64,000 nucleotides of DNA from NCBI RefSeq assembly GCF_000325745.1, contig NC_019907.1:1382501-1446500 (forward strand), given 5' to 3'. Each line of letters begins with the position of its first letter. The stretch's first letter is position 1. This document shows positions 21,415 through 30,068 of this stretch, in pieces. The position numbers and the translations under genes were made by a program. Below the pieces are notes generated by a model. That model was not told the origin of the DNA. It ran no database searches and was given only the letters and a program-made list of their open reading frames with translations. This DNA comes from Liberibacter crescens BT-1. GTDB taxonomy: Bacteria; Pseudomonadota; Alphaproteobacteria; Rhizobiales; Rhizobiaceae.

Positions 21415-21591
21415 TTAATTTACAGTATTCATAGCTGAAATAATCACATTAAAATTATTGTTGATAGATTGTGTAGTCTTAGTTAATACAAGAATCATTG
21501 CCATAGCAACCAAACTGGTTAGAAAAACATATTCTATGGCCGTGGCTCCAGATTCATCTTTAAAAAAAACCTGTAAAATATTAAAACTCAT
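21415..21591 (-). CDS. flp: Flp-type pilin 3, divergent copy
   Basis: A 58-aa minus-strand pilin. It starts MSFNILQVFFKDESGATAIE, nearly the same leader as pilin 4. After the tyrosine it diverges to VFLTSLVAMAMILVLTK, losing the usual GLIAALVSVALIAGA helix sequence. It keeps the processing site and one hydrophobic helix, so it may be a minor pilin or a diverging duplicate. It is the farthest downstream member of a three-gene tandem array. Confidence 0.85.
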   Translation of the reverse strand: MSFNILQVFFKDESGATAIEYVFLTSLVAMAMILVLTKTTQSINNNFNVIISAMNTVN

Positions 21592-21898
21592 AAAATTCTT
21601 CCTACATTGTATTTCTTAAAGAAAAAAGTTGTTTTTTATAAAACAAAGAATCTTCATTAGAAGATATATAAACTTGTTCTATCAACATAAAAAATAATAC
21701 TATGAAAAACTTCAAATCTAATGAACAGAAACAATAAAAATTTTCAAAATAATCAAATCCCAACAAAGATACACAAAAAAATAAGCTGTAGATTTATTCC
21801 TAAATCTACAGCTCTAATGTCACAATATATCAAGAAAAAATTGCTGAATTATCGCAACTAAAGACCCTTATGCGGTTCTATGATGGATATTTTGAACT
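21592..21898. repeat. Pilin-array spacer repeat, copy A
   Basis: About 300 bases nearly identical to copy B, including the leader before pilin 3, the terminator of pilin 4 and the last bases of pilin 4. Copy B carries an insertion of about 13 bases near its start, and only a few single-base differences are visible by eye. Confidence 0.9.
21773..21813 (-). terminator. Terminator of pilin 4
   Basis: A perfect 13-bp stem pairs AGCTGTAGATTTA with TAAATCTACAGCT around a four-base loop. On the minus strand it runs into a T-rich tract (TTATTTTTTTG), as expected for intrinsic termination downstream of the pilin gene at 21878-22069. Confidence 0.85.
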
Positions 21899-22069
21899 TG
21901 CATTATTCATCTTTGCAGCAAGAAGATTAAAGTTATTGTTTATAGCCCCACCTAGAGCTGTTGCACCAGCAATTAAGGCAACTGAAACAAGAGCAGCAAT
22001 CAAACCATATTCTATAGCCGTGGCTCCAGATTCATCTCTGAAAAAAACCTGTAAAAGATTAAAACTCAT
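21878..22069 (-). CDS. flp: Flp-type pilin 4, canonical copy
   Basis: A 63-aa Flp pilin. Leader MSFNLLQVFFRDESG is followed by ATAIEYGLIAALVSVALIA, a textbook Flp cleavage and helix motif, and a short polar tail. It shares its 5' leader and downstream spacer with its neighbours, so it belongs to a tandem array with a period of about 480-500 bases. Among the minus-strand copies this is the best intact candidate for the main pilin. Confidence 0.94.
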   Translation of the reverse strand: MSFNLLQVFFRDESGATAIEYGLIAALVSVALIAGATALGGAINNNFNLLAAKMNNASSKYPS

Positions 22070-22387
22070 AAAATAATTCCTATATTGTATTTCTTAAAGA
22101 AAAAAATTTTAAAAAAAGTTGTTTTTTATAAAACAAAGAATATTCATTAGAAGATATATAAACTTGTTCTATCAATATAAAAAATAATACTATGAAAAAC
22201 TTCAAATCTAATGAACAAAAACAATAAAAATTTTCAAAATAATCAAATACCAACAAAGATACACAAAAAAATAAGCTGTAGATTTATTCCTAAATCTACA
22301 GCTCTAATGTCACAATATATCAAGAAAAAATTGCTGAATTATCGCCACTAAAGACCCTTATGCGGTTCTATGATGGATATTTTTGAC
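22070..22387. repeat. Pilin-array spacer repeat, copy B
   Basis: A 318-base noncoding gap that repeats copy A almost exactly. It contains the promoter and leader of pilin 4 and the terminator of pilin 5. Together with copy A it shows that the pilin cassette was duplicated in tandem. Confidence 0.9.
22263..22303 (-). terminator. Terminator of pilin 5
   Basis: Same 13-bp perfect stem, four-base loop and minus-strand T-tract as the pilin 4 terminator, in the second repeat copy. Confidence 0.85.
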
Positions 22388-22572
22388 TTATGGTTTAATA
22401 GCACTTGAAACATTCATTTTTTTAGCAAGTTTCTTGATTGTGTTGCTTATAGAATTCCCTAGAGCTGTTGCACCAGCAATTAAGGCGACTGAAACAAGAG
22501 CAGCAATCAAACCATATTCTATAGCTGTGGCTCCAGATTCATCTTTATAAAAACCTTTAAAAAATCTAACAT
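22388..22572 (-). pseudogene. flp: Flp-type pilin 5, frameshifted in the leader
   Basis: The conserved part reads GFYKDESGATAIEYGLIAAL, then a helix and tail like pilin 4. The only nearby ATG (22570-22572) is out of frame with it. A minus-strand run of six T at 22559-22564 would need one more T to join ATG TTA GAT to the pilin frame. A non-ATG start cannot be excluded. The lesion is of the same kind as those in gnd and tadB. Confidence 0.7.
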
Positions 22573-22823
22573 ATATAAAATCCTTTACTTTTAAAAAAAA
22601 TAATAAATAAAAATTTAGATAAACGTAGCGTATATGTCAACATGGATTGCTGTCAATTTTCAGATAAGCAATGCAGGTAGTGTTTTTTTGCAATACACAT
22701 ACAAAAATTTTTTTTATCATAATCAAGTAATTTTTTAAAATTTTAATTTATTAATGAGTATTTAATATATCAAATACTATAATAAATAAAAATATTTACT
22801 CTAAAATTTTGAGGTCCAATTCA

Positions 22824-23219
22824 ATGAAATTTATAATGACCATTATAATTTTTGCTACGTATATTATTTTTTATATAAACCCTGCTCTAGCTGAAAACAA
22901 AAATCAAATTCATATACCAATGGGTGAATCTAAAATAATTAAATTCGATATGCCTATTTCAAAAGTAATTATCGGTGATGTAAGAGTTTTAGATGCCATA
23001 GAAACAGACCCGCAAACGATAGTACTCACAACTAAAAATTATGGGAGCACTAACCTCGTAATACTTGATAAAGAGGGAAATATTGTAATAGATAAAACTG
23101 TTATTGTAACGGTATCCGAGAATAACACTGTACGAATTTACCGCCAAACAAAACGTGAAGTATTTTCCTGCAATCCAAACTGCGAAAGCAATGAAATAAT
23201 ACCAAACACTGTAAAATAA
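22824..23219 (+). CDS. Secreted protein with a pilus-assembly N domain
   Basis: A 131-aa protein with a signal peptide ending near NPALAEN. It is followed by one domain resembling the N domain of CpaC secretins (IHIPMGESKIIKFDMPISKVIIGD, in part, with TNLVILDKEGNIV). It lacks the secretin domain. The tail holds the cysteine pair CNPNC. The start is ATG at 22824 after TGAGGTCC; a TTG start 15 bases upstream is less likely. Its position beside the pilins suggests a role in pilus biogenesis, but the function is unknown. Confidence 0.75.
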   Translation: MKFIMTIIIFATYIIFYINPALAENKNQIHIPMGESKIIKFDMPISKVIIGDVRVLDAIETDPQTIVLTTKNYGSTNLVILDKEGNIVIDKTVIVTVSENNTVRIYRQTKREVFSCNPNCESNEIIPNTVK

Positions 23220-23469
23220 AATTTCCTTTAAATTGATAATAATACTTAATTTAAGTAATCAAAAAATGACTTAAATTAACGTGTTTTTAGTGCACTCTAA
23301 TTACGAGAACTGTATTTAAAATCCCTATGATTGCATCTTGTTTAATAACTTTACCTCCTTAAATTTGAAGAGAGGAATTTCAATTCTATAAAAAAGATAT
23401 AAAAACATAGCCTTCACAGCAAAGAATACGTAATAGACTAACTTCTCTTCAAACAGGCTATTTTATTTT

Positions 23470-23661
23470 TCAATTTTTACGAGCTTCTGATGCAAGCAGA
23501 ATAGGAATACCTTTGCGAATTGGATATGCAAGGGATGCGTTCTCTGAAATAAGCTCTTTACCGTCAGCTGATAACATAAGATTAGCCCTTGTCACAGGAC
23601 ATACTAAAAGCTCTAATAGCTTTGGATCAATTGTACTAATATCGTTATCCATCTTCATCAC
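23470..23661 (-). CDS. Trm112-like zinc-ribbon protein (UPF0434)
   Basis: A 63-aa member of the Trm112/YcaR family with [14 protein letters not shown] and [12 protein letters not shown]. Eukaryotic Trm112 activates methyltransferases; the bacterial role is unsettled. Only one cysteine remains in the CPVT motif, so metal binding is doubtful. The start could be any of three close ATGs. The stop of the upstream Lon-domain gene is 2 bases away, suggesting an operon. Confidence 0.85.
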   Translation of the reverse strand: MMKMDNDISTIDPKLLELLVCPVTRANLMLSADGKELISENASLAYPIRKGIPILLASEARKN

Positions 23662-23663
23662 CT

Positions 23664-24332
23664 CTATTGTAAATACTTCTTATAACCATAAGAATTATGT
23701 GCAAGAGTTATCTGCATAATAGCAATTAGTATTCGTGCACGTGTTCTAAAATCAGGGGCTTCCAGCAGTGCCTGTTTCTCAGCAGCGCTGAATACTGACA
23801 TCATAGAAAGCGAGTTTACTAAACCTACATTACTTGCTTTCTCAACACTTTCCCAATCAGCATCTAAATTATTTGCCAAAAGATAGTTACGAAAAACTTT
23901 TAATAAAGCCACACGGTCTACACCGCTATCTTCTTCGGCTTCAAGATCCGCAACAAACGGAGCAATATAAAAACAACGCCAAGGATTTAATTGATATGCC
24001 TCTTCCAATAATCGAAAGCGACAAATACCTGTGAGAGTAATGATATAGCCACCATCTCCTGTTTCAGCAAAAGCAGTAATACGCCCTATACAACCAATCT
24101 GAGACAAATACTGCTCTTGAGCTTTTACATGAAGATTGCAAATTTCCGGCTGTATCAACCCCACCAAACGATTACCTGCAAGAACAGAATCAACCATCGT
24201 TACACAAAAAGTTTCGAAGATATTAATCGACAAAGTACCTCCTGGCAACAATAACATGCCTAGAACAGGAAACACCGGTATCACGCTAGGAAGATCCTCA
24301 CGGGTTTTATATATCACATTAGTAAACTGCAT
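23664..24332 (-). CDS. Lon N-terminal substrate-binding domain protein
   Basis: A stand-alone LON-domain protein of about 222 aa, without the ATPase or protease parts of Lon. Conserved parts are [23 protein letters not shown] near the start, [27 protein letters not shown], and a helical C-terminus. ATG at 24332 matches the usual N-terminus; an upstream start at 24416 adds 28 unconserved residues. Such proteins are common in alphaproteobacteria next to a UPF0434 gene. Confidence 0.85.
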   Translation of the reverse strand: MQFTNVIYKTREDLPSVIPVFPVLGMLLLPGGTLSINIFETFCVTMVDSVLAGNRLVGLIQPEICNLHVKAQEQYLSQIGCIGRITAFAETGDGGYIITLTGICRFRLLEEAYQLNPWRCFYIAPFVADLEAEEDSGVDRVALLKVFRNYLLANNLDADWESVEKASNVGLVNSLSMMSVFSAAEKQALLEAPDFRTRARILIAIMQITLAHNSYGYKKYLQ

Positions 24333-24697
24333 AAAATTACTCTTTATCCACCTTATCCACAAAAAAGGAGGATAAATCTTACTTCTTGTAAATAGATCTT
24401 GGTATTCATACTCCAAAACACAAGCCCAAAACCTAAAAAATCCTGAGAATTTTGCTTATAGCTTATAAAAGCAACATATTTAAATTTTTCTTCCCAAAAA
24501 TAAAAACCTAATTATAATGTATTATAGGATATAAAGATCTCAATTCAGAAAAAAGTAGCTCTTAATGAAAAGAAATTATAATAATGATTAGAAATACACT
24601 TGTTTACGGTTTAAAATATAAATATGGTTTAAGACCTTTTTCTCTGAAATTCTAAAATTTCAGATATGTTTTCAAAACAATTATACAAATATATGAC
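24333..24697. other. 365-base divergent gap
   Basis: AT-rich DNA between the Lon-domain gene and nspC, so promoters for both should lie here. It includes TTATCCACA near 24352, which resembles one DnaA box, but no cluster is present. I see no other element. Confidence 0.4.
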
Positions 24698-25801
24698 ATG
24701 ATTCCAACACCTTATTATCTAATTGATAAACTAAGTCTTCTTAAAAACTTAGAAAAAATTTTACATATACGTGAGCAATCCGGTGTTAAGGTACTTCTTG
24801 CGTTAAAGTGCTTTGCTTCATGGGGCGTGTTTGACGTTATGAAAAAATATCTAGACGGTACAACATCTTCATCTTTATATGAAGTACGACTAGGGTATGA
24901 AAAATTTGGAGGAGAAACCCATGCATATAGTGTGGCCTATAGTAATACCGAAATTGACGAAGTTCTTCTATATTGCGACAAGATTATATTCAATACCATC
25001 TCTCAACTGAATCAATTTAAAGAAAAGGCTCAACTTTCAGGGAAAAGTATTGGTTTACGAATAAATCCTTCTATGTCTTATTCCGATTTCACTCTATCTG
25101 ACCCCAATCGTCCATTTAGCCGTTTAGGGGAATGGGATATTGAGCGAATAAAAACTGCTATAGATGGTGTCAATGGTTTAATGTTTCATAATAACTGCGA
25201 AAATCGATCCTTCCCTATATTCAATAAAATGCTCAATAATATTGAAAAGACATTTGGGAATTTTATTTCTTGTGTCGACTGGGTTAGTTTAGGTGGAGGA
25301 ATCCATTTCACAGATAGTAATTACCCAATAGAACTCTTCTGTAATCGTTTGAAAGAATTTTCACAAAAATATGATATACAAATATATCTTGAACCTGGAG
25401 AAGCAGTTATAACTGAAACCACCACTTTAGAGGTTACAGTTCTTGATACATTTTTTAATGGACAAAATCTTGCGATTGTCAATTCGTCTGTAGAGGCACA
25501 TATGCTGGATCTTCTGATATATAACCAAAGCGCCAAGGTATTACCAAACACTGGACCTTATCGTACTATGATATGCGGAAAATCATGTCTTGCTGGCGAT
25601 ATTTTTGGTACATTCAACTTTGAAAATCCCTTACAAATAGGAGACAGACTTTCTATTCAAGATGCTGCAGGTTATAGCATCGTTAAAAAAAATTGGTTTA
25701 ATGGCGTAAAGATGCCCGCAATTGTTCTCAAGGAAATAGATGGTAATTTGCATATATTGCGTGATTTTACTTACAATGATTATCTTTATAGCATTTCTTG
25801 A
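24698..25801 (+). CDS. nspC: Carboxynorspermidine/carboxyspermidine decarboxylase
   Basis: PLP-dependent decarboxylase making (nor)spermidine or spermidine from the carboxylated precursor, 367 aa. The alanine-racemase-type barrel begins TPYYLIDKLSLLKNLEKI with the PLP lysine likely in LLALKCFA near residue 41. LGGGIHFTDSNYP, YLEPGEAV and AGDIFG carry phosphate- and substrate-binding residues. It overlaps or abuts the next gene, which supplies its substrate. Confidence 0.9.
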   Translation: MIPTPYYLIDKLSLLKNLEKILHIREQSGVKVLLALKCFASWGVFDVMKKYLDGTTSSSLYEVRLGYEKFGGETHAYSVAYSNTEIDEVLLYCDKIIFNTISQLNQFKEKAQLSGKSIGLRINPSMSYSDFTLSDPNRPFSRLGEWDIERIKTAIDGVNGLMFHNNCENRSFPIFNKMLNNIEKTFGNFISCVDWVSLGGGIHFTDSNYPIELFCNRLKEFSQKYDIQIYLEPGEAVITETTTLEVTVLDTFFNGQNLAIVNSSVEAHMLDLLIYNQSAKVLPNTGPYRTMICGKSCLAGDIFGTFNFENPLQIGDRLSIQDAAGYSIVKKNWFNGVKMPAIVLKEIDGNLHILRDFTYNDYLYSIS

Positions 25802-25854
25802 AGTATACCGTTCTTAATTTACATACGCATAGTGGAAAAAAGGCTTACACATAC

Positions 25855-27090
25855 ATGAAAAAAAATGTTTTGATTATTGGTGCTGGAGGAATAGCACATG
25901 TAGTAGCACATAAATGCGCACAGAATAATGATATTCTCGGGAATATAAATATTGCTTCACGTACCTTAGAAAAGTGTTCTAAAATTGTTGAAAGCATTTA
26001 TCAGAAAAAATCTATAAAAATTGACAACGTAATCAAAACCCATACATTAGATGCCTTAAACATAGAAGCTACTAAAGAGCTCATCAAGAAAACAAAATCC
26101 CAAATTGTTATAAATGTCGGTTCAGCCTTTCTTAACATGTCAGTATTGCGTGCTTGTATTGATACGAACGTAGCATATATTGATACTGCTATTCATGAAG
26201 AACCTTATAAGATTTGTGAAACTCCTCCTTGGTACAATAACTATGAATGGAAACTTTCAGATGAATGTCGCACCAAGAAAATTACAGCTCTTCTTGGTGC
26301 CGGCGCTGATCCTGGTGTTGTCAATGCATATGCCCGTTTTGCAAAAGACAAATATTTTGACACGATAACAGATATTGATATTGTAGATGTTAATGCTGGG
26401 AAACACGATAGGTATTTTGCAACCAATTTTGATCCAGAGATAAATTTTCGTGAATTTACAGGCGTAGTTTATAGCTGGCAAAATAATCAATGGTGCACCA
26501 ATAAGATGTTTGAAGTCAGTAAAGAATATGAGCTCCCTGTTATTGGTAAACGAAAAGTCTATTTAAGCGGTCATGATGAGATTCATTCTTTATTTAAGAA
26601 TATGGATGGAGCTAATGTACGTTTCTGGATGGGATTTAGTGAGCATTACATCAATGTTTTTCAGGTCCTAAAAAACCTTGGTCTGCTTTCTGAACAAAAA
26701 ATTACAACTGCCGAAGGATTAGAAATTGTACCTCTTAAACTAGTTAAGGCTGTTTTGCCTGACCCTTCTTCCCTGGCAGAAAACTATGAAGGTAAAATAT
26801 GTATAGGCACTTTTATAAAAGGCAAAAAAAATGATGCTGAGCGAGAAATATTTCTCTATAATATATCTGATCATAAAACAGCCTATGTAGAAGTAGGAAG
26901 TCAAGGTATATCTTACACTGCTGGAGTTCCTGCAACAGCTGCTGCGATTTTAATAGCTAAAGGAGTATGGGATATCGGACATATGGCAAATATAGAAGAA
27001 CTTCCTTCAGAGCCTTTTCTTAAGACTCTTAATAAAATTGGTTTTGAAAGTTTTATCCGAGAAAAAAACAGTGATACTCCTATACAATAA
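25855..27090 (+). CDS. Carboxy(nor)spermidine dehydrogenase, saccharopine-dehydrogenase family
   Basis: NADPH-dependent reductase that joins aspartate semialdehyde and a diamine, the step before NspC. The protein is 411 aa from ATG at 25855, where the KKNVLIIGAGGIAHVVAHK dinucleotide fold begins. An in-frame TTG at 25798 would overlap the nspC stop. The C-terminal region GISYTAGVPATAAAILIAKG is typical. In related bacteria this pair makes spermidine in place of SpeD and SpeE. Confidence 0.88.
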   Translation: MKKNVLIIGAGGIAHVVAHKCAQNNDILGNINIASRTLEKCSKIVESIYQKKSIKIDNVIKTHTLDALNIEATKELIKKTKSQIVINVGSAFLNMSVLRACIDTNVAYIDTAIHEEPYKICETPPWYNNYEWKLSDECRTKKITALLGAGADPGVVNAYARFAKDKYFDTITDIDIVDVNAGKHDRYFATNFDPEINFREFTGVVYSWQNNQWCTNKMFEVSKEYELPVIGKRKVYLSGHDEIHSLFKNMDGANVRFWMGFSEHYINVFQVLKNLGLLSEQKITTAEGLEIVPLKLVKAVLPDPSSLAENYEGKICIGTFIKGKKNDAEREIFLYNISDHKTAYVEVGSQGISYTAGVPATAAAILIAKGVWDIGHMANIEELPSEPFLKTLNKIGFESFIREKNSDTPIQ

Positions 27091-27185
27091 ACGACTATTT
27101 TACAGCAAACATTTAAATAAATAAAGAAAACTGTTACAGTTATAGAATTCGTTTAAATTCTTCTTAACTAGATAAGTCTAAAGAC

Positions 27186-27989
27186 ATGTTATCTACACAT
27201 AAGCTATCTCAAAAACAACTTATAACTATTGCACTTTTTTATGCTGAAGCAGGTGTAAATTGGGTATTCGAACCGGAAAAATTAAAAAAATCTATAAAGC
27301 TTCACGAAGCTTACATGCCAACAAAGAATGTTTCACTTCCAAAATATATTGAATCAAAAACAACAACTTTACCCTTTTTAGATTCTGGTATCATCGAAAA
27401 AGCACAATCAGTGGCCAAAAAATCTTTGACGTTAATTCAACTGAAATCGGGTATCTCTTCTTTTAATAGTCTTGTGCTAAAAAATAATACTCTTTCTACT
27501 ATCTGCGCGCATCAAACAGGAGAAGAAAGTGGCCTTATGGTCATAGGCTATACACCTAGCAGAGAGGATGAAAAACGTGGAAAAGCTTTTTCTGGTAAAG
27601 CCGGACATATGTTAGATCAAATGCTTAAGTCTATTGGGCTTGTACGGCAAAAAATATGTGTTTCAATGATTATTCCTTGGTGTCCAACAGGAAACAGAAA
27701 ACTAGAAAATATAGAAATAGAAGCATGCCGTCCATTCATAGAACGTCAAATTGAGCTAGTATCTCCACGCTTTATTCTCTTGCTCGGGAATTCTTCTTCT
27801 CAATTCTTTTTTGGAAAAGATTGTCTTCTCCACGCCAATCGCAATAAATGGTCTGAAATTTATATAGCAGGAAAAAAAATTCCAACATTATCTACATTGC
27901 ATCCTCAAGAACTCTTCATCTCTCCTCTCAGTAAAAAACTTGCTTGGCATGATCTCATCATTTTAAAAACTGCATTTGATAATACTTGA
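27186..27989 (+). CDS. Divergent uracil-DNA glycosylase family protein
   Basis: Related to family 4/5 uracil-DNA glycosylases, 267 aa. The N-terminal third is helical and unconserved. The fold motifs are recognisable: RGKAFSGKAGHMLDQMLKSIG, CPTGNRKLENIEIEAC and STLHPQELF. The catalytic motif that normally reads GEAPG is IGYTPS here. Only one cysteine is visible in the N-terminal pair expected for the iron-sulfur cluster. It may have lost activity or changed substrate. Confidence 0.75.
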   Translation: MLSTHKLSQKQLITIALFYAEAGVNWVFEPEKLKKSIKLHEAYMPTKNVSLPKYIESKTTTLPFLDSGIIEKAQSVAKKSLTLIQLKSGISSFNSLVLKNNTLSTICAHQTGEESGLMVIGYTPSREDEKRGKAFSGKAGHMLDQMLKSIGLVRQKICVSMIIPWCPTGNRKLENIEIEACRPFIERQIELVSPRFILLLGNSSSQFFFGKDCLLHANRNKWSEIYIAGKKIPTLSTLHPQELFISPLSKKLAWHDLIILKTAFDNT

Positions 27990-28376
27990 ATATGGATAAT
28001 ATTTCCAGGAATGCAATTTCGCATAGCTGATTTTCGTTTAAAGTCTTCCTGTTTTACCAAAATTGAGGCATACTCCTGCCATTAAAGGATTACATGTGCG
28101 TTTCTTTATATTTTAGTGTTTGTTTTAAATTTTAAAAATTGTTTTTTAATATTGTGGAGGTTTTTATATAAAGCTTGTAGTTTATTTTTAAATTTACAAA
28201 GTAAGCTAGGAGCAATTTTTATATTTTAAGTTTATTTTTATTAGATGTTTAATATATTCTTTCAGTTATTTTTGTTCTTTAAAAGCATACAGTTTTAGAG
28301 TTTTCTGAAGGCTTTAGTTTCTTTTATAGATATTAAGAATAATCATTTGTTCATTAGGAACACTAACTTAAGGTAC

Positions 28377-28494
28377 ATTTTTTAAAAATAAATTTTAAAA
28401 ATAAATTTTTATAACGTAAGGAATACACTTTATTAGTATTTCTAAACAGGTCTAAATTTTAAAAATAAATTTTAAAAATAAATTTTTATAACGC
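28377..28494. repeat. Two copies of a 40-base AT-rich direct repeat
   Basis: Each copy carries TTTAAAAATAAATT twice and ends TTTTTATAACG. The copies lie about 77 bases apart in the convergent gap. I do not recognise the family. Confidence 0.75.
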
Positions 28495-28496
28495 GT

Positions 28497-28525
28497 GGGA
28501 CACCTTTTTGTGTGTCCCTTTTTTT
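28497..28525 (+). terminator. Rho-independent terminator
   Basis: A 7-bp perfect stem, GGGACAC pairing with GTGTCCC, with an 8-base loop, is followed by seven T. It is well placed to end transcription from the plus strand into the bacA gene region, though it lies about 500 bases after the glycosylase-like gene. Confidence 0.8.
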
Positions 28526-28623
28526 CTCTAAAAACCTTCTTTATTCAAAGAAATTTTTATATAATCTTACAAACGTAAGAAATATAAAACATCATAAAAA
28601 GCTTTTTTCTCTCAAAAACTTGT

Positions 28624-29850
28624 TTAATGACTTGTTTTGTTTTCTAATGTTTTTTCAAAACTACTCAATCTTTTATAGATAGAAATAAGCTCTATAATTG
28701 TAGACCAAGACGACACAAGATATTGAAAGGATGATCGAACTTTAGAAAACGCACTCATTATTTGTGTTATAATTCCCAAGGATACCTTTCCTGAAATAAT
28801 TGTTGGACCAAGAACCACATAAGGAATTATTACATCTAACTGCAGATATAAATACTTAACGACATTAAAATAAAGATAATGAAAATACATCATTAAATAA
28901 TTTTTTCTTATATCATTAAATAATTTTCTTGTGATTTCTGGTGATGCACGCATTGAATCATCTTCACCATATACCAGTTCTTTCCGGAATGCTGCCTCAA
29001 CCTTTTGGTTCTTAAACCCAAGTCCTGGCAATTTCCATCCAACTAAAAATAAAATGACAGTACCAAAAAGAGACCAAAAAACAGCAACAAATAAAAGAGG
29101 ATATGGAATTATACCAATAATAGGTAACTCCATTACATGCTTTGACAACATGATAAATATAGGCGTAAAAGCAATCAATGTCATTATATTCTCAACGAAA
29201 TCAATAGCCAATCCTTCAACGATCATAGAAAAACGCATTGTATCTTCTTGTATCCGTTGAGAAGCCCCTTCAATCTCCCGGAGAAATGACCAATTTTTCA
29301 AGTAATAATCACTCATAGCATTACGCCAACGAAAAATATAATGGCTTACTAAAAAGGAAGTAATCGTATTAAGAAGAACCATTAAAAGAAGAACTTCAAC
29401 AATTGTCCACATTGATGAATAAAATTCAGATAACTTCACAGAACCAGGCTTACTTACAGCACTCTGTATCAAATCCCAAAATGGCCCATACCAAGCATTT
29501 ATAACAACACTAAGCTCAACCTGAATAAAAGTACTAAATATTATACAAGAGGAACCAAATATTGACCATACTTGAAAAGAATGCGGAGAATAGATACCCC
29601 AAAAAATATAAAAAATCCCAACAACAACAAAAAAATAAATATAAAAACATATTAAAGGGAAAGTAAACAAAGCTTTTACACCGATAATAGGTGTTTTCTC
29701 TAAGCTATTGAAATGTGTTCCAAAAATATGATTTATAACTGTTGGTTCTATACCTTTAAAACATAAAAACCAAATAAATACACAAAAAGCACTCCAAAAA
29801 AATAAAGACCAAAAAAAAATTTTAGGCTGAGGGAAAAATGAACTTAACAT
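28624..29850 (-). CDS. bacA: BacA/SbmA peptide transporter
   Basis: Inner-membrane transporter of the SbmA/BacA family, 408 aa with about seven or eight membrane helices. Family-typical segments include WGIYSPHSFQVW, YYLKNWSFLREIEGASQRIQEDTMRF and the soluble loop with FRKELVYGEDD. In rhizobia BacA imports host antimicrobial peptides and is needed for chronic infection. The retention here, in a reduced genome, suggests host-peptide or lipid-related roles; the substrate is inferred. Confidence 0.92.
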   Translation of the reverse strand: MLSSFFPQPKIFFWSLFFWSAFCVFIWFLCFKGIEPTVINHIFGTHFNSLEKTPIIGVKALFTFPLICFYIYFFVVVGIFYIFWGIYSPHSFQVWSIFGSSCIIFSTFIQVELSVVINAWYGPFWDLIQSAVSKPGSVKLSEFYSSMWTIVEVLLLMVLLNTITSFLVSHYIFRWRNAMSDYYLKNWSFLREIEGASQRIQEDTMRFSMIVEGLAIDFVENIMTLIAFTPIFIMLSKHVMELPIIGIIPYPLLFVAVFWSLFGTVILFLVGWKLPGLGFKNQKVEAAFRKELVYGEDDSMRASPEITRKLFNDIRKNYLMMYFHYLYFNVVKYLYLQLDVIIPYVVLGPTIISGKVSLGIITQIMSAFSKVRSSFQYLVSSWSTIIELISIYKRLSSFEKTLENKTSH

Positions 29851-30068
29851 ATAATATCCTGTTATATCTATTTATATAAATTATACTCCTTTGTATCAAT
29901 AAGCTCTATTAACACCATCCATATAGTTATTGAATATCTATTACTACTTTAACGATATATTGCTTTAATATTTAATACAAGGAATTAAAGTCATTTCTGA
30001 TGGTTTATACTAAAAATAAAATGATTATATTCGCTTTTTGCAATTTTAAAACGATAATACTTCTATCC

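Larger units (their letters stand above)
27990..28623. other. 634-base convergent gap with repeats and a terminator
   Basis: No credible gene. It holds a duplicated AT-rich element of about 40 bases built from ATTTTAAAAATAAATT units, followed in both copies by TTTTTATAACG (about 28377-28417 and 28454-28494). The intrinsic terminator follows the second copy. Confidence 0.6.

Noticed and set aside
24340-24365. Two DnaA-box-like sequences (TTTATCCACC, TTATCCACA)
   Set aside because: Only one is a good match and there is no cluster, AT-rich unwinding element or replication gene beside them, so not called an origin.
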